Shown: piece after piece, positions 38,101 through 47,461 of the stretch
Layout of the letters: each line of letters opens with the position of its first letter
Position numbering within the stretch: position 1 is the first letter of the stretch
Source of the DNA: Scatophagus argus
Lineage: Eukaryota > Chordata > Actinopteri > Scatophagidae
Direction of reading: 5' to 3'
Assembly: GCF_020382885.2 (NCBI RefSeq)
Contig: NC_058497.1
Span: 19,584,330-19,648,329, forward strand
DNA length: 64,000 nucleotides
Position numbers and translations under genes: made by a program
Notes under the pieces: model-generated
Told to the model about the DNA's origin: nothing
The model's input: only the letters and a program-made list of their open reading frames with translations
The model's database searches: none

Positions 38101-40582
38101 TAGACCTAAGAAGTTAACTTTTTTTTTTTAAGTTAGTCAACTGGCGCCATTAGTCTGTGACTTGCAGACTGCTGCAGATACTTTTTATCTTCTCTTGAGT
38201 TCTGCTGCCAGACCTGTATACACACAGTAATAAGCCCTACACACAGACATTGTTACATTTCAAATCTACTGTGTTGGAATAGAGCTAAAACAACAAAAAT
38301 TGATAAATCTCTTCATTTTATTTTTTAACAATATTTCTTTCTATGTTCACCTTTATATGAAAGAGGGGAGAAATAGGGCTATGGCATGAAACAAAGGCAC
38401 ACTATCATAGTACTTTCTGCTCCTCACCTCTAGTTTCTGCAGTATGTAGAGAACTGTTTCAGGAACAGCTGAACCCTGTTCTACTTCGACCTTGGCTGAG
38501 CACAAAGAGAGCTGGCGAATCAGTTGGCCCAGCTCTTTGTAGTAAGGGGGTATCTTGCCATGAGACAGATCTGAGAGCTGGTGGATAACAACCTGTAAGG
38601 CCCTGAGTGCCCCACGGTGAGCAGCTGCAAGCCTGTTTATTGCAATGGACTGAAAGAAGAACACATAGTTTAGTCAGTTTGCCACTGAGTATCAGATATC
38701 TCAAAGGTTTGTTGTTAGCAATAAAATACAATAAAATAAGATCTACTGCAAAGAAGAAATGTTTCCGATGCTTAATCAATATCAACAAATAAATGAAGGG
38801 TCTCGGGTCTACACAGCAGTTTATCTTTCAGAATGTGAAAGACGTACCTTCTTGGTGTCCCACATTTTCTGGCTTCGTAATTTCTCTATATCTTCTTGTA
38901 TTTCTTTTACCTTTAAAATAACAGTTCAGTAGAACAGTGTTTATAGATATGTGTCCAAAAAAAAGTCAGTGAAGGATTTATTTTCAAATACAAGTGGTAG
39001 AGATTTCAAAACCTGCTGTTGGAGAACGTAGATGATTCGTGCTGAGCGAGCTGCCTGCTTCTGTCTGCGGATTTCCAACTTGTTTTGCTCTTCAGGCTCC
39101 AATGGTTCTTCTGTTTTCTCTCCTGCTGATTAAATCACATTATTCATTAATGTTCATAATTATATGTGTAATTTAAAACTACATGAAAGGTGTGCTGATG
39201 CCAAAATTGTGATAACTTTTTCAATCTAAACTGTACCTTTAAAAATATCATCAAGAGTGAGACACGGCCTAATGACACAAGCTGTTTTTACGATTTACCT
39301 CTATTGGCTAACTCTTCCACTTTCTGAATATACACTTCCAGCTCATTTTGCAGTTTGTGGATCTCCTGGCTTAAAGGAGCCTGTGAGCCTCCTTTCAACT
39401 GCCTTGAGCCAGGGTCTTTGGTTGGTGGTGACTGGCCAGTCCGAGGCATGGGAGAAATGGGATGCTTCTGGGACGTGAGCACCGACAGTTTGGTTCCAGG
39501 CCGGCTTGTTTTCTCTTTTGGAGTAGAGGCTTTTAACTTTGTCTTATTTGGAGTAGCTGCAAGCTCCTGTGGATGGAGAAAAAAAAGACTGCCTTCAGTC
39601 AACGATTGAACAAAGCGGTACTCATTCCTTGAGTAGGAGATGAAGTAGTGAACTATCAAAAACTTTGCACCATTAGTTTATATCATTTTATATCAGTTAC
39701 CTGAAGCAGCTCTACATCATTTGTTTCAAGGTGGGAGGCCTCCTGAGAGGGTTTAGAAGGGGATTTTGCTTGTGACTCAAGGCGTCTCCGTCTCATATCT
39801 CGCTTGGCCAGTTGAACCGCAGCATGTAGTCTCTCCTCAGAGAGAGTGGTGAAGCTGATGGAGCTTTGGGCGCTGTTCACACTCTCATGCTCACCTGACT
39901 GCAACAGCAGCCGCTCTATCACTATGGGAGCTGGCGGGCATGTACGGGTGGCACGGTTGCTGGCACTTGCAGGGATGGCTTCATTGAACAACAGCTACAA
40001 TGTACAAAATAACAATCGGTCCATTGTGATACTCAATTATGGATTTCATCCCACTTTCTGTCATTCAGTCAGCGAAAAGTTTGATATGCTTGTGGGCTCC
40101 ATTGTTTATACATGCTATGCTGAGAAATATTTATGATATCTAACGTTAATCTGTCCTCACTATTACAGGTGAGGAAGAGGAAACAGCACTGTCCCCTAAA
40201 TAACCATAAATTATTTGTTAAATCTATACCTCTCTGAAACAGTTCAAACAAAAAACTATGGTAAAAAATTGTGCGGTTTATTGCAGGGCTGATGTAACTC
40301 ACTGAACTGAGTTGTAGCTAACGGCGGCTGCACCAAATAACAACTGACAACAATGACAACTGAGTGTATATAGCATGAGATATCTGGAATTACAATGCAG
40401 ATCAATATTCACGAGCTTTAGATACTTCTGTCACTGTTGCATACCTTGGTTTGGGAAATCCCGGTGGGTAAATCGCTGCGGTGGTGAACGTTTCGGGTAG
40501 TACCTAAAACGACCCAGTCTCTCATTTGTCCTTGCTGTCCCACAGAAACCGTGGGACCACTCTGCAAGAACTGAGTAGTCAT
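23011..40582 (-). CDS. kiaa0753: kiaa0753 / moonraker (OFIP) centriolar satellite protein, complete
   Basis: Seen: 18 minus-strand coding exons with GT-AG sites and matching phases: 40445-40582, 39701-39994, 39299-39566, 39013-39122, 38848-38910, 38428-38649, 37580-37757, 36581-36756, 36229-36362, 35689-35844, 35052-35141, 33524-33611, 33194-33262, 32861-33031, 32565-32646, 32206-32326, 27162-27395, 23011-23164. They total 2748 nt (915 aa; human about 967). The ATG at 40580-40582 has an in-frame TAA shortly upstream. Conserved blocks are [11 protein letters not shown] (about 250-260), [11 protein letters not shown] (about 300-310), helical charged repeats (about 570-770), [10 protein letters not shown] (about 851-860) and [12 protein letters not shown] (about 888-899). 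Known: the human protein binds OFD1 and FOR20 at centriolar satellites and acts in centriole duplication and ciliogenesis; its loss causes oral-facial-digital and Joubert-type ciliopathy. It lies head-to-head with txndc17. Very small skipped exons could be missing. Confidence 0.95.
24233..24370. repeat. Left terminal inverted repeat of the Tc1-type element
   Basis: Matches the reverse complement of about 25719-25855. Outer 30 bp are identical; the inner part (for example ATGGAATTATGTAG near 24349-24363) is well conserved with scattered differences. Confidence 0.85.
24398..25440 (-). pseudogene. Broken Tc1-type transposase
   Basis: The frame opens at ATG 25438-25440 ([13 protein letters not shown]) and stops at codon 31 (25348-25350). 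Recognisable transposase sequence then resumes in another frame ([16 protein letters not shown], then DESKFEIFG), so at least one frameshift lies between. That second frame is cut by stops at 24926-24928 and 24854-24856. The last 116 codons (24398-24748) are open and contain [13 protein letters not shown] and [15 protein letters not shown], the second Asp and the Glu of the DDE catalytic triad. Counting in that open part gives 38 residues between the Asp of QQD (24710-24712) and the Glu (24593-24595). Overall length matches a roughly 340-residue transposase. It cannot make a working protein as it stands. Confidence 0.92.
25719..25855. repeat. Right terminal inverted repeat of the Tc1-type element
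   Basis: Reverse complement of the left repeat, ending GACTGGTAGTGTA at 25843-25855. The inner limit near 25719 (CTTTGCTACATAATTCCAT) is approximate. Confidence 0.85.
27162..27395 (-). CDS. kiaa0753: kiaa0753 exon 17: conserved [10 protein letters not shown] segment
   Basis: This 234-nt exon is phase 2 in and phase 2 out. It carries [20 protein letters not shown] followed by [10 protein letters not shown], nearly identical to the human C-terminal stretch with [10 protein letters not shown]. It lies 4.8 kb from exon 16 and 4.0 kb from exon 18, so two of the largest introns of the gene flank its most conserved part. Confidence 0.95.
28105..28182. repeat. Purine tract, (GGA/GAA)n type
   Basis: About 65 bases of almost uninterrupted purine on the plus strand (GGAGGA, GAAGAG, GGAGGAGGAG), ending in an AAC triplet run. 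Because the gene is on the minus strand, the transcript would carry a long pyrimidine tract. Confidence 0.85.
28184..28224. repeat. Perfect 15-bp inverted repeat (hairpin)
   Basis: TGTCTTGTGCAGGCC at 28184-28198 and its exact reverse complement at 28210-28224, with an 11-nt spacer, directly beside the purine tract in kiaa0753 intron 16. Confidence 0.9.
32565..35844 (-). CDS. kiaa0753: kiaa0753 exons 10-15: charged coiled-coil region
   Basis: Exon 10 is basic and Ser/Pro-rich ([10 protein letters not shown]). Exon 11 holds [20 protein letters not shown], the counterpart of the WLDAETSKRLKEL-type repeat in the human protein. Exons 12-14 add helices with alternating acidic and basic residues ([54 protein letters not shown]). 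Exon 15 has [15 protein letters not shown], matching the human RQRYNKIAYADPRLW. High helix content suggests protein-protein contacts. Confidence 0.92.
33612..35051 (-). other. kiaa0753: kiaa0753 intron 11 (1.4 kb)
   Basis: Non-coding. It holds a 13-bp perfect inverted repeat with a neighbouring direct repeat (33928-33990) and a T19 tract at 34129-34147. No exon was needed to keep the reading frame between exons 11 and 12. Confidence 0.6.
33928..33971. repeat. Perfect 13-bp inverted repeat (hairpin)
   Basis: AAATCGCACACAG at 33928-33940 and CTGTGTGCGATTT at 33959-33971, with an 18-nt spacer. The spacer motif AAACGCTTGCCT recurs as TAACGCTTGCCT just after the right arm. Confidence 0.9.
38428..39566 (-). 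CDS. kiaa0753: kiaa0753 exons 3-6: first helical region and conserved AAHRGA-RALQ block
   Basis: Exon 3 carries a Ser/Pro/Lys-rich linker and a short helix ([20 protein letters not shown]). Exon 4 carries [20 protein letters not shown]. Exon 5 is a 63-nt helix exon ([17 protein letters not shown]). Exon 6 carries [15 protein letters not shown] followed by [19 protein letters not shown]. These line up in order with the same blocks in human KIAA0753, with the same intron-bounded units. Phases are 0-1, 2-0, 0-0 and 0-0. Confidence 0.93.
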
Positions 40583-41261
40583 CGAAACAAAAATAACTGC
40601 CGAATTATGTCAAACTAACACAGCTCTTGATGTAGAGTTAGCATTAGCGCGCTAACTATGGTTTTAACTGGAGATTTGCTAACATCAAATTAATCCCATC
40701 ATCCAAGCGACCATTTAGACTTCGCTTTTAAACGCTTTTTTAATTTTACATGATAATTATATTATTAGTTATGCACAGAACGTCGCTATTAGAAAAATAC
40801 AGCATATGGTAATGTTTTTAAATTTTAGTTCAAGATTATCCAGAATTTGAATCGCCGCCATGACAACAACAGAACGCCGCTGGCGGAAGTGGTTTTTGTC
40901 AAGTACGGATCGTCAACGAAGTCAAACATCAACACAACCGCATTTTAATGATATATCCTTAAATAAAAAATATCCTCTGTTCTCCCTTATGAATATTTGT
41001 CAATGTATGCAATAATGTTATTGAAGTAATCTGACTTAACCTTCGTAGTGGATCATTTAAAATGCTTACTAATCCCATTCAGGTACACGGTCCCTTTAAA
41101 AACCTTTGCCCAGACCGGAAGTGGAAGTGTCAAGTTTTGAGTATATCTACCTGGTCCGGTTTTCAGAGCAGCAGTATTTTTCGTGCTATTTATTAGTACC
41201 TCATAGTTCTGCAGTTTAAGAGTTTATGTTTGTGCATTTTAATATAAACTCGGTCTAAACT
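40583..41261. promoter_or_regulatory. Divergent promoter between kiaa0753 and txndc17
   Basis: Start codons of the two oppositely oriented genes are 679 bp apart. Two ETS-type sites of the CCGGAAGTG class are visible: GCGGAAGTGG at 40883-40892 and ACCGGAAGTG at 41114-41123. A YY1-like GCCGCCAT (ATGGCGGC on the minus strand) lies at 40854-40861. No TATA box is placed convincingly for either gene. ETS and YY1 sites in a short head-to-head spacer are typical of housekeeping bidirectional promoters; actual transcription starts are not visible. Confidence 0.6.
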
Positions 41262-42830
41262 ATGGCCCATTACGAGGAAGTAAATGTGCGTGGGTATGAT
41301 GAATTCTGTCAGGCTGTGTCTGAAAGGAAAGGAAAGGACATTTTTGCTTATTTCTCTGGTAATAAAGACGCCCAAGGAAAGAGCTGGTGTCCAGACTGTG
41401 TGAAAGGTAACTTCATTTGTTTTCTTCCCGGGATGGCCTTGTATAATGCAGCCTATAGATGCTTATACTTTTATTGAATAGACTTGATTTAAATATTTCT
41501 CAAATAGCCTTACGTGGCAAACGTTCACTTGCCAGCGAGATACTGTTAACGGGTAAATTTTTGAGGATCATGATGCTTAGGGTGTATATTTAATTTTTGT
41601 TGCACTGTCATTCACTTTCCCCTCTTCCCATTCAGCTGAACCAGTTGTAAGAGGCGAGCTGAATCATCTTCCTGAGGGCTCTGTCTTCATCTACTGTCAA
41701 GTTGGAGAAAGGGCCTAGTCAGTATTTTACTCTGATTTATTTCAGTATTTTATAAAGAATCTGTTTGCCATACAAAAACTTTGAGTCACCCAGATGAAGT
41801 GCTGTCACAAAACAAGAGAGCAAATCATACCGGGGCTGCAACTAGCACTTAAATTAATCTTTTTTTTAATCAAGTTCTATAATATATAAGAAATAATAAC
41901 AATTACAGGTAAGCAGTCCAACATAATGTATTTGAAAAATTTGATAAGCAGCAAAAACTCAAATTGATTTGATCAAACTTGATTTGGCAACAGTATGAAA
42001 CGAAAGGCAAGTAATTCTTAGTACTGGAGAAGTCACTGAAGAATAACAAGTATATGTATATTTTATAAATCATTTAATTTTTTTTTTTTTTTTACACAAT
42101 TACCAACAATTGAGATATTCTGTTTTTCAACTCATAGATTTATCAACTGATAGTTTCAGAATTACATTATAAATGTGGATCTAATTTTACTTTAAGTGTA
42201 CTGTGTAAATGTATAATATGAATTAGAGCACCAAGCCTGTTTTAGACATTTAAGTTAATCTCTTAGTCCAAGAAAAATGTCAGTAATTTTACTATTTATT
42301 AGCCCCAAATGTATTTCTCTTACATCAAATACAGTTTAATGTTGGAAAACTTAAAATCCTCTTCAGCTTTTCCAAGTCTGATTTGTTTTTTAACGTTCTT
42401 TTCATGCTTCAGCTGGAAGGATCAAAATAATGACTTCAAGAAGACGCTGAAGTTGAGTGGAGTTCCCACCCTGCTGCGATACGGCACGGTAAGAACAACT
42501 CCTACTTGCTTGACTATTTCATTGACATGAATTAGCTTTGTCTGTCTTTGTCTATAATCTAAAAAGATTTGTCTAAATAGAAATATTTAACAGAAAAAGC
42601 CATAGAAGTTTGATAATAAAGGACTAAATTTCAGGCAACTCTCAGTTTCTTAAAAAGAAATGCATATGGAAAATCATAACCTTTTAATATTACTGTTGTA
42701 AGAGTAATCTAGGGATTAAAATTACTGATTACTAACACAACCCCCTGTAAACCTGTTTCAGCCTCAGAAGTTGGTGGAGGAGGAATGCTTCAAAGCAGAA
42801 CTGGTGAGGATGATGTTCACTGAGGACTGA
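41262..42830 (+). CDS. txndc17: txndc17 (TRP14, thioredoxin domain-containing protein 17), complete
   Basis: Seen: four exons, 41262-41406, 41636-41717, 42413-42488 and 42762-42830, total 372 nt, encoding 123 aa, the same length as the human protein. Splice sites are GT-AG and phases close (1, 0, 0). The redox motif is WCPDC at residues 42-46. Other conserved stretches are [35 protein letters not shown] and the cis-proline segment [10 protein letters not shown]; the protein ends RMMFTED. Known: TRP14 is a cytosolic oxidoreductase reduced by thioredoxin reductase 1. It reduces selected substrates such as cystine and oxidised PTP1B and dampens TNF/NF-kB signalling through dynein light chain. 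Odd: the exon 2 end reads RA then TA before GTCAGT, so human Pro is Ala here and the exon 2 donor is weaker than the others; reading through it would give an immediate stop. Confidence 0.97.
41829..42160. repeat. Degenerate copy of the GGGCTGCAACTA repeat family in txndc17 intron 2
   Basis: Begins GGGGCTGCAACTAGC, a typical end of the same fish repeat family as at 46744-47057, and closes with a segment like ATCAACTGATAGTTTCAG. The interior is AT-rich and strongly diverged, with a T tract near 42080. Limits are approximate. Confidence 0.4.
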
Positions 42831-43250
42831 GCGGTCCTGCGTTGTTCACACCATTCTTAAGCTTTCAGGATTTCTTCACCAGAATCAGAATCAGAATCAC
42901 CATTGAACAGTAAAGTTTACATTTTTGGCACTATTGATAATTGTGCACAACTTTCATTCCCTACCGTAACTTGATGCAAATTGACAACTGTGTAACTTAA
43001 CAGCCAAATTATCAAGCATTTGGAGCATTCAGATATTCAGTTAATCAATACTGGAATATTTCTGTTGAGTGGATACTGATTATACTAACTTTTCTTGTTA
43101 AACTTCATGTGTAATCACTCATTCCTGTAATTTGAGTTTACTACATTTCTTCAGATGTAATGTTATTCTAACACACTAGTTGATTATAAGATATTTTTTT
43201 TTCACTGTGACTGTTTTTGTGGCATTTTTGTTGACTTGTTCTTGGACTCA

Positions 43251-43256
43251 AATAAA
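43251..43256 (+). terminator. txndc17: txndc17 polyadenylation signal AATAAA
   Basis: A canonical AATAAA lies 421 nt after the txndc17 stop codon, on the same strand, followed by CA dinucleotides 15-25 nt downstream. It is the first AATAAA I found after the stop. It predicts a 3' UTR of about 440 nt. Confidence 0.55.
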
Positions 43257-43839
43257 CATTCAATGTCGAGCATTTCTTGCAGAAGAAAAACATTCTTTGT
43301 AATGTCTCGATGAAAGCCACAAGATAAAATGTACAAGTCTCACAACAATTGATTGGCTGATTTTTGTTCTGGAGGACGGACATTAGATCATTTGAACAAA
43401 GTGTTTCTCAGCGTTTGAGACTATTTTCCTTCCCTGTTGCACAGTAGAAGTACCAGAAGTTCCTCCTCCACTTCATCGGCCCGGGCATTTTCCTCTCCTG
43501 AACACTAGGTGGCAGCACCTCCATAGGAACAGAGTGGGGCCTTACCTTTTCATAATGTGCAGATTTTCATTTAACATTGTTTAGTGAAGCTCACAGATCA
43601 AATCGGAAGAAGCATTTAATAAAATAAATTACACCTTTGACGTAAAACTCAGAATCCCACTGCTTTAAATAAAAAAAAATACTAGTCAAGTTTGGAGGAT
43701 ATAAAAAAAATGTAAACTCGCCGACATTAAAAATAATTGCATCTGCTCGTCAAAACACATTTAAAAAAAAACAAAAGAACACAGTGATAAAGTATCAGTT
43801 TTGCAGTTGGAATAACCAGATGTCACGTTGAAAGTAAAG

Positions 43840-44101
43840 CTCGCCTTTCGGGTGCAGGGGGGGAGCGTAACCGCCGTTGCAGTCAGGGCGATTTAAGCGG
43901 AGCGCATTCCTGCACAGCGCTCACACCGGAGGACGAGCCGCGGTGGAAGCACAGACCGCAACGCCTCGCAGGGGCTGGGAGCTCAACTAAAACCTCAGAT
44001 TAGAGGTGGAGGAAGTGCTGGGTGTCGCCTGAGCACAGCGGTTACATGTACAGCAGCCTCGACTGAGGGCAACGTTGTGTGTTAGAGGAGTGTACGCCGC
44101 G
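43840..44101 (+). promoter_or_regulatory. nxn: CpG-rich promoter and 5' UTR of nxn
   Basis: GC-rich sequence with many CG dinucleotides (for example GGAGCGTAACCGCCG near 43862 and GACGAGCCGCGG near 43931) runs directly into the nxn first exon. No TATA box seen. A short upstream ORF lies at 44046-44066. The transcription start is not visible. Confidence 0.5.
44046..44066 (+). CDS. Short upstream ORF in the nxn leader (MYSSLD)
   Basis: ATG TAC AGC AGC CTC GAC TGA ends 35 nt before the nxn ATG and is in a different frame from it. If the leader starts upstream of 44046, scanning ribosomes meet this ORF first. Its role is unproven. Confidence 0.35.
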   Translation: MYSSLD

Positions 44102-44410
44102 ATGTCGGAGTTCCTGGTGAGTCTGCTCGGGGAGCGGCTCGTCAACAGCGAGAAAGCCGAGGTGGACGTGCAGTCGCTGGGCGCCAAGATATCCCTGGTC
44201 GGGCTCTTCTTCGGGTGCAGCCTGAACGCCCCGTGCAAGCAGTTCAACGGCAGCCTGTGCGAGTTTTACAGCAGGTTTAAAAAGACGTCTGAGCACAAGG
44301 ACAAATTGGAAATCGTCTTCATCTCGTCTGATCAGGACCAGAAACACTGGCAAGACTTTTTGCAGGAGATGCCATGGCCTGCGCTACCTTTCAAAGACAG
44401 ACACAAAAAG
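44102..44410 (+). CDS. nxn: nxn (nucleoredoxin) coding exon 1; gene continues right of the window
   Basis: Seen: an open 309-nt exon of 103 codons, from ATG 44102 (context GCCGCGATGT, G at -3) to a GTAAGA donor, phase 0. Residues include EVDVQSLGAKISLVGLFFGC, then SLNAPCKQF, EIVFISSDQDQKHWQDF and MPWPALPFKDRHKK. These match the N-terminal thioredoxin/tryparedoxin-like domain of nucleoredoxin and end at the same place as human exon 1. The human insert rich in Gly/Ala after the FYGRLR region is absent, so this domain is shorter. Known: nucleoredoxin is a redox-sensitive Dishevelled-binding protein that restrains Wnt/beta-catenin signalling; its catalytic CPPC is in the central domain, encoded outside this window. 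Exon 2 (human LKLWNKYRISNIPSL) was not found up to 64000, so intron 1 exceeds 19.5 kb. Confidence 0.95.
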
Positions 44411-45583
44411 GTAAGACGGGTCGCGGCGATGAAGAGGGACGCTTGCCAGATTAATGCTCAGCCTATCAAGAGGGTTTTTTATTGGGTTTAGTGGGCTGAA
44501 GAGCACCGGGAAACCCCACTGAGGGCCACGTCTGCCCCTCCTGTCAGTGCACAGGTGTACATGGTTTAATTTGGGTCATGAAATTTGGTTTTCTAACACC
44601 ATGAACGTCCCTCAAATCTGACTCCATTCAGAGGGACTTTCTGTCATCGAATGATCGTCTGTATGTAAACCGAGCAAATCTAATTATTGATAAAACTCAC
44701 TATCTATGAATCTGTGTCGTGTTATACACAAGATCAAATTTAATTCAAGAAAAAAAGCAGCCTCTTGATTCCGCAGTAAATCAGTGGAAACCATCCTTCA
44801 AAAAGTCAGTAGTGTTTGTACTGAAAAAATGTGAGAAATTTAACGAGAAGTTAATTTTCTAATCACGTTTCACCATTGTGAAAGAAAAAAAATTCACCCA
44901 TTTATCATTTGACTTAATTTTATCTGGATGATCTAAATGTGTCAGGTGAGACATTCCCAACTCAGCAGGACAGGAAAAAGACTTAAATTCCCTTTGTGTT
45001 GACTTTTCTGTGTAAGCAGTAGGTACTGGCACATAATATTTGAGCTGAACACCACAGAGCTGTGGGATTGTTGCAGCTATCATGTAATCCAGGGTGCTGC
45101 TTGTGTAGGCTGCCCAGTGAAGGCCTTTTATTTTGCCATCATCCCACCGGTAGCTTTCCTGATGGGACCAACGGTGCAGCAGTTGGAGGATTTTTGGTTC
45201 ACTGCTTTGATTGCTCTGACTTATGAAATACTTTTTATATTCCTCTAATTTAAATCATGAGGCAGCCTGGATTTATTTTTCTGTGATTATGTATTGTAGT
45301 GCAAATATTTGCTTTTCAGTGAAAATGAACATGTAGATTTTTTTTTACATTTCTTTAGGCTGATAATACATCATTAAATTGCATATTTATTTATCCTCAT
45401 AAATCTGACTGTAATATTTTAGAGTTAAGAATTTCTTTTGCTCGTAGCTAAAACTGCCCCATAAGCACAAACGTCTTGTGGATAAACTCTTTATGCAAAA
45501 TAGAAGAATACACATGGCAGAGGTTTCCTTTACTAGTTCGTATGTGATATCTGCAGCTGCCCAGTCCTGAAGTCTTGCATAGA

Positions 45584-45607
45584 TGTGTGTGTGTGTGTGT
45601 GTGTGTG
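45584..45607. repeat. (TG)n microsatellite
   Basis: About 12 uninterrupted TG units in nxn intron 1. Confidence 0.95.
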
Positions 45608-46743
45608 CACTGCAGGATGTCAGTGGGCCATCCCAGTGTCCTTTTTACAGCTCAGGTCTCTTTCTCTAAATGTAATGGCTAATGAGGCATACACAGAGAT
45701 ACTGCGGTCAGCTTTATTTGCGTTGTACCAGTCGTGCAAGTCGGTTAATGCTGAATTTGTTTTGCGCAGTAAAATGCTGCTATGGATTTGTAACTGTAAA
45801 GGTAAAGAGCATTTTGACCCCTTGTTTTTTGAGGCTTAGATCTGATTTCATAAAGAGGAAATATTTCTTCTGGGAAAAAAACGGTCTGCGGCATATAAAG
45901 ATGTTTCTGGTTATACCATACAATATGCGTATTAAATTGTAGTGGCCTATAATGTTTAGCAGCCCGCGTTTTGTCTGTAATGCAGTCAAAGAGGATATTT
46001 TCTTCAGTCTTGCCACGTTTAGTCAGTTCACCCCTGACTGTTCTTTGTGTCGATGAGGCATGACTTGGCCTGTGTCATTGTCTTGTAAATTCTTTTAGAT
46101 TGCCAGTGATGATTTCCGTTACACCTCATAATGAAGTCCAGGCGTGAATAAGGCTGGGAGATGACGGGGTAGTGGGGGGTTGTCTTGTTGTTGTCTGGGG
46201 CGGAGCACATCCATCGCCACAGCACAGCGTTATTGTGTCCTAACTGCTTGAGGAAAACGTCTGTGGCGTCAACATAACCATTGTTCAGGCTGTTGTCGGT
46301 AGTCTGTTGGCCGTCTCGGTCTTGGGAGAACAGAGCAGCGCAGTTATGTGTATCTGTGTTTTGCAGAGGCCTGCAGTTTTGGTCCAGTTTGGGCTTCGTC
46401 CGACCTTCGGCCTGTTCTCTCTGCCTCATTGTAACGCAGCAGTGAAAATTCCTGCTCCAGTCAGCAGCCTCAGTACTCTAACAGTATTTTATAAATGTGG
46501 CCTCTCTGGAGGCACGCAGAACGTGTCCTTAATGCTCATCATCCATTAGTTATTTCATTGTTTATGCATGTTGGCGTTTTGATTTTGTTGTAACATTGCA
46601 GCTGTCTAGTCGGTGCATTCAGGCACGCTGCAGTCTTTCTCCTGTCCAAATGGTTGGTGTTTATCTCCGGCACCTGATTTGTTTTTATTCATAATTCAGA
46701 TAGTTGATTTCCTTCTTTTTAATGGATATTGTTGTTTTCTTTA

Positions 46744-47057
46744 GCTGCAATGATTAACTGACCAACAGAAAATTAATCAACATCTATTTTGATAATTGAT
46801 CATATATTTCAGTCCTTTTATTATGCAGAAATGACAAATATTTGCTTATTTCACCTTCTCAGATGTGAGGATGTGATATTTTTCTTTGTTATATGTGATA
46901 GTGAGCCTAGTATCTTTGGGATTTGGATTATTGCCTGAATAAAAGAACCTATTCGAATATAGCAAATCGGGCTGTGGGAATTGGTAATGGATAAAACAAT
47001 TTTTTTCGACAACACGAGTAATCAGAAAATAATTGGCAGATTAATTGATAATGGATG
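46744..47057. repeat. Teleost interspersed repeat of the GCTGCAAC...ATTAATCGA type (MITE-like)
   Basis: The left end reads AGCTGCAATGATTAACTGAC and continues CAGAAAATTAATCAAC. The right end reads CAGAAAATAATTGGCAGATT and continues AATTGAT. The ends are roughly inverted relative to each other and the interior contains the familiar AATGACAAATATTTGCT and CTCAGATGTGAGGAT segments of a family I recognise as abundant in fish. The class (probably non-autonomous DNA element) is from memory. Confidence 0.6.
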
Positions 47058-47425
47058 GCGTGTTGCGAGGGAATTTATGAGTCATGTTTTATTTGCAATG
47101 AGATGAGTCTAATTCAAGCACAAGATTCACATTTTGCAAATCAGTGTGTGAATAACAGAGGAGGATCCTGGCAGGTCCGACAGTGTAACCGAAGAGGATC
47201 AGCTTTACAGTTTTTGAGCTACAGACTGACCTTATTGGTCAGTGATGTGGACCCAGCGGAGGGCCGTGTTGATGTTGTGGCTTTGCACAGACTAAGTGGT
47301 TGTCTCACCGCTCCTCTCAGGCTCTTTTTGACTTGTGACTGAAAGCTGAAATCATCTCGTGAAGGATGCAGTTTCTCTTCAATCGCGTCTTTCAGAGCCT
47401 CACTGCCCACCTCTGACTGCACCTC

Positions 47426-47461
47426 CCCTCCTCCTCCTCCTCCTCCTCCTCCTCCTCCTCC
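47426..47461. repeat. (CTC)n trinucleotide repeat
   Basis: About 12 CTC units in nxn intron 1. On the minus strand it reads as a poly-Gly frame, which explains the apparent glycine-rich ORF there. Confidence 0.95.

Larger units (their letters stand above)
42831..44101 (+). other. txndc17 3' UTR and short spacer up to nxn
   Basis: No gene is seen between the txndc17 stop and the nxn start, in particular no MED31 exon on either strand. The 3' UTR includes a short AGAATC tandem (42881-42899). From about 43840 the DNA becomes CpG-rich, marking the nxn promoter. Confidence 0.6.

Noticed and set aside
42831..44101. Search for MED31 exons next to txndc17
   Set aside because: No sequence resembling this highly conserved protein was seen on either strand.
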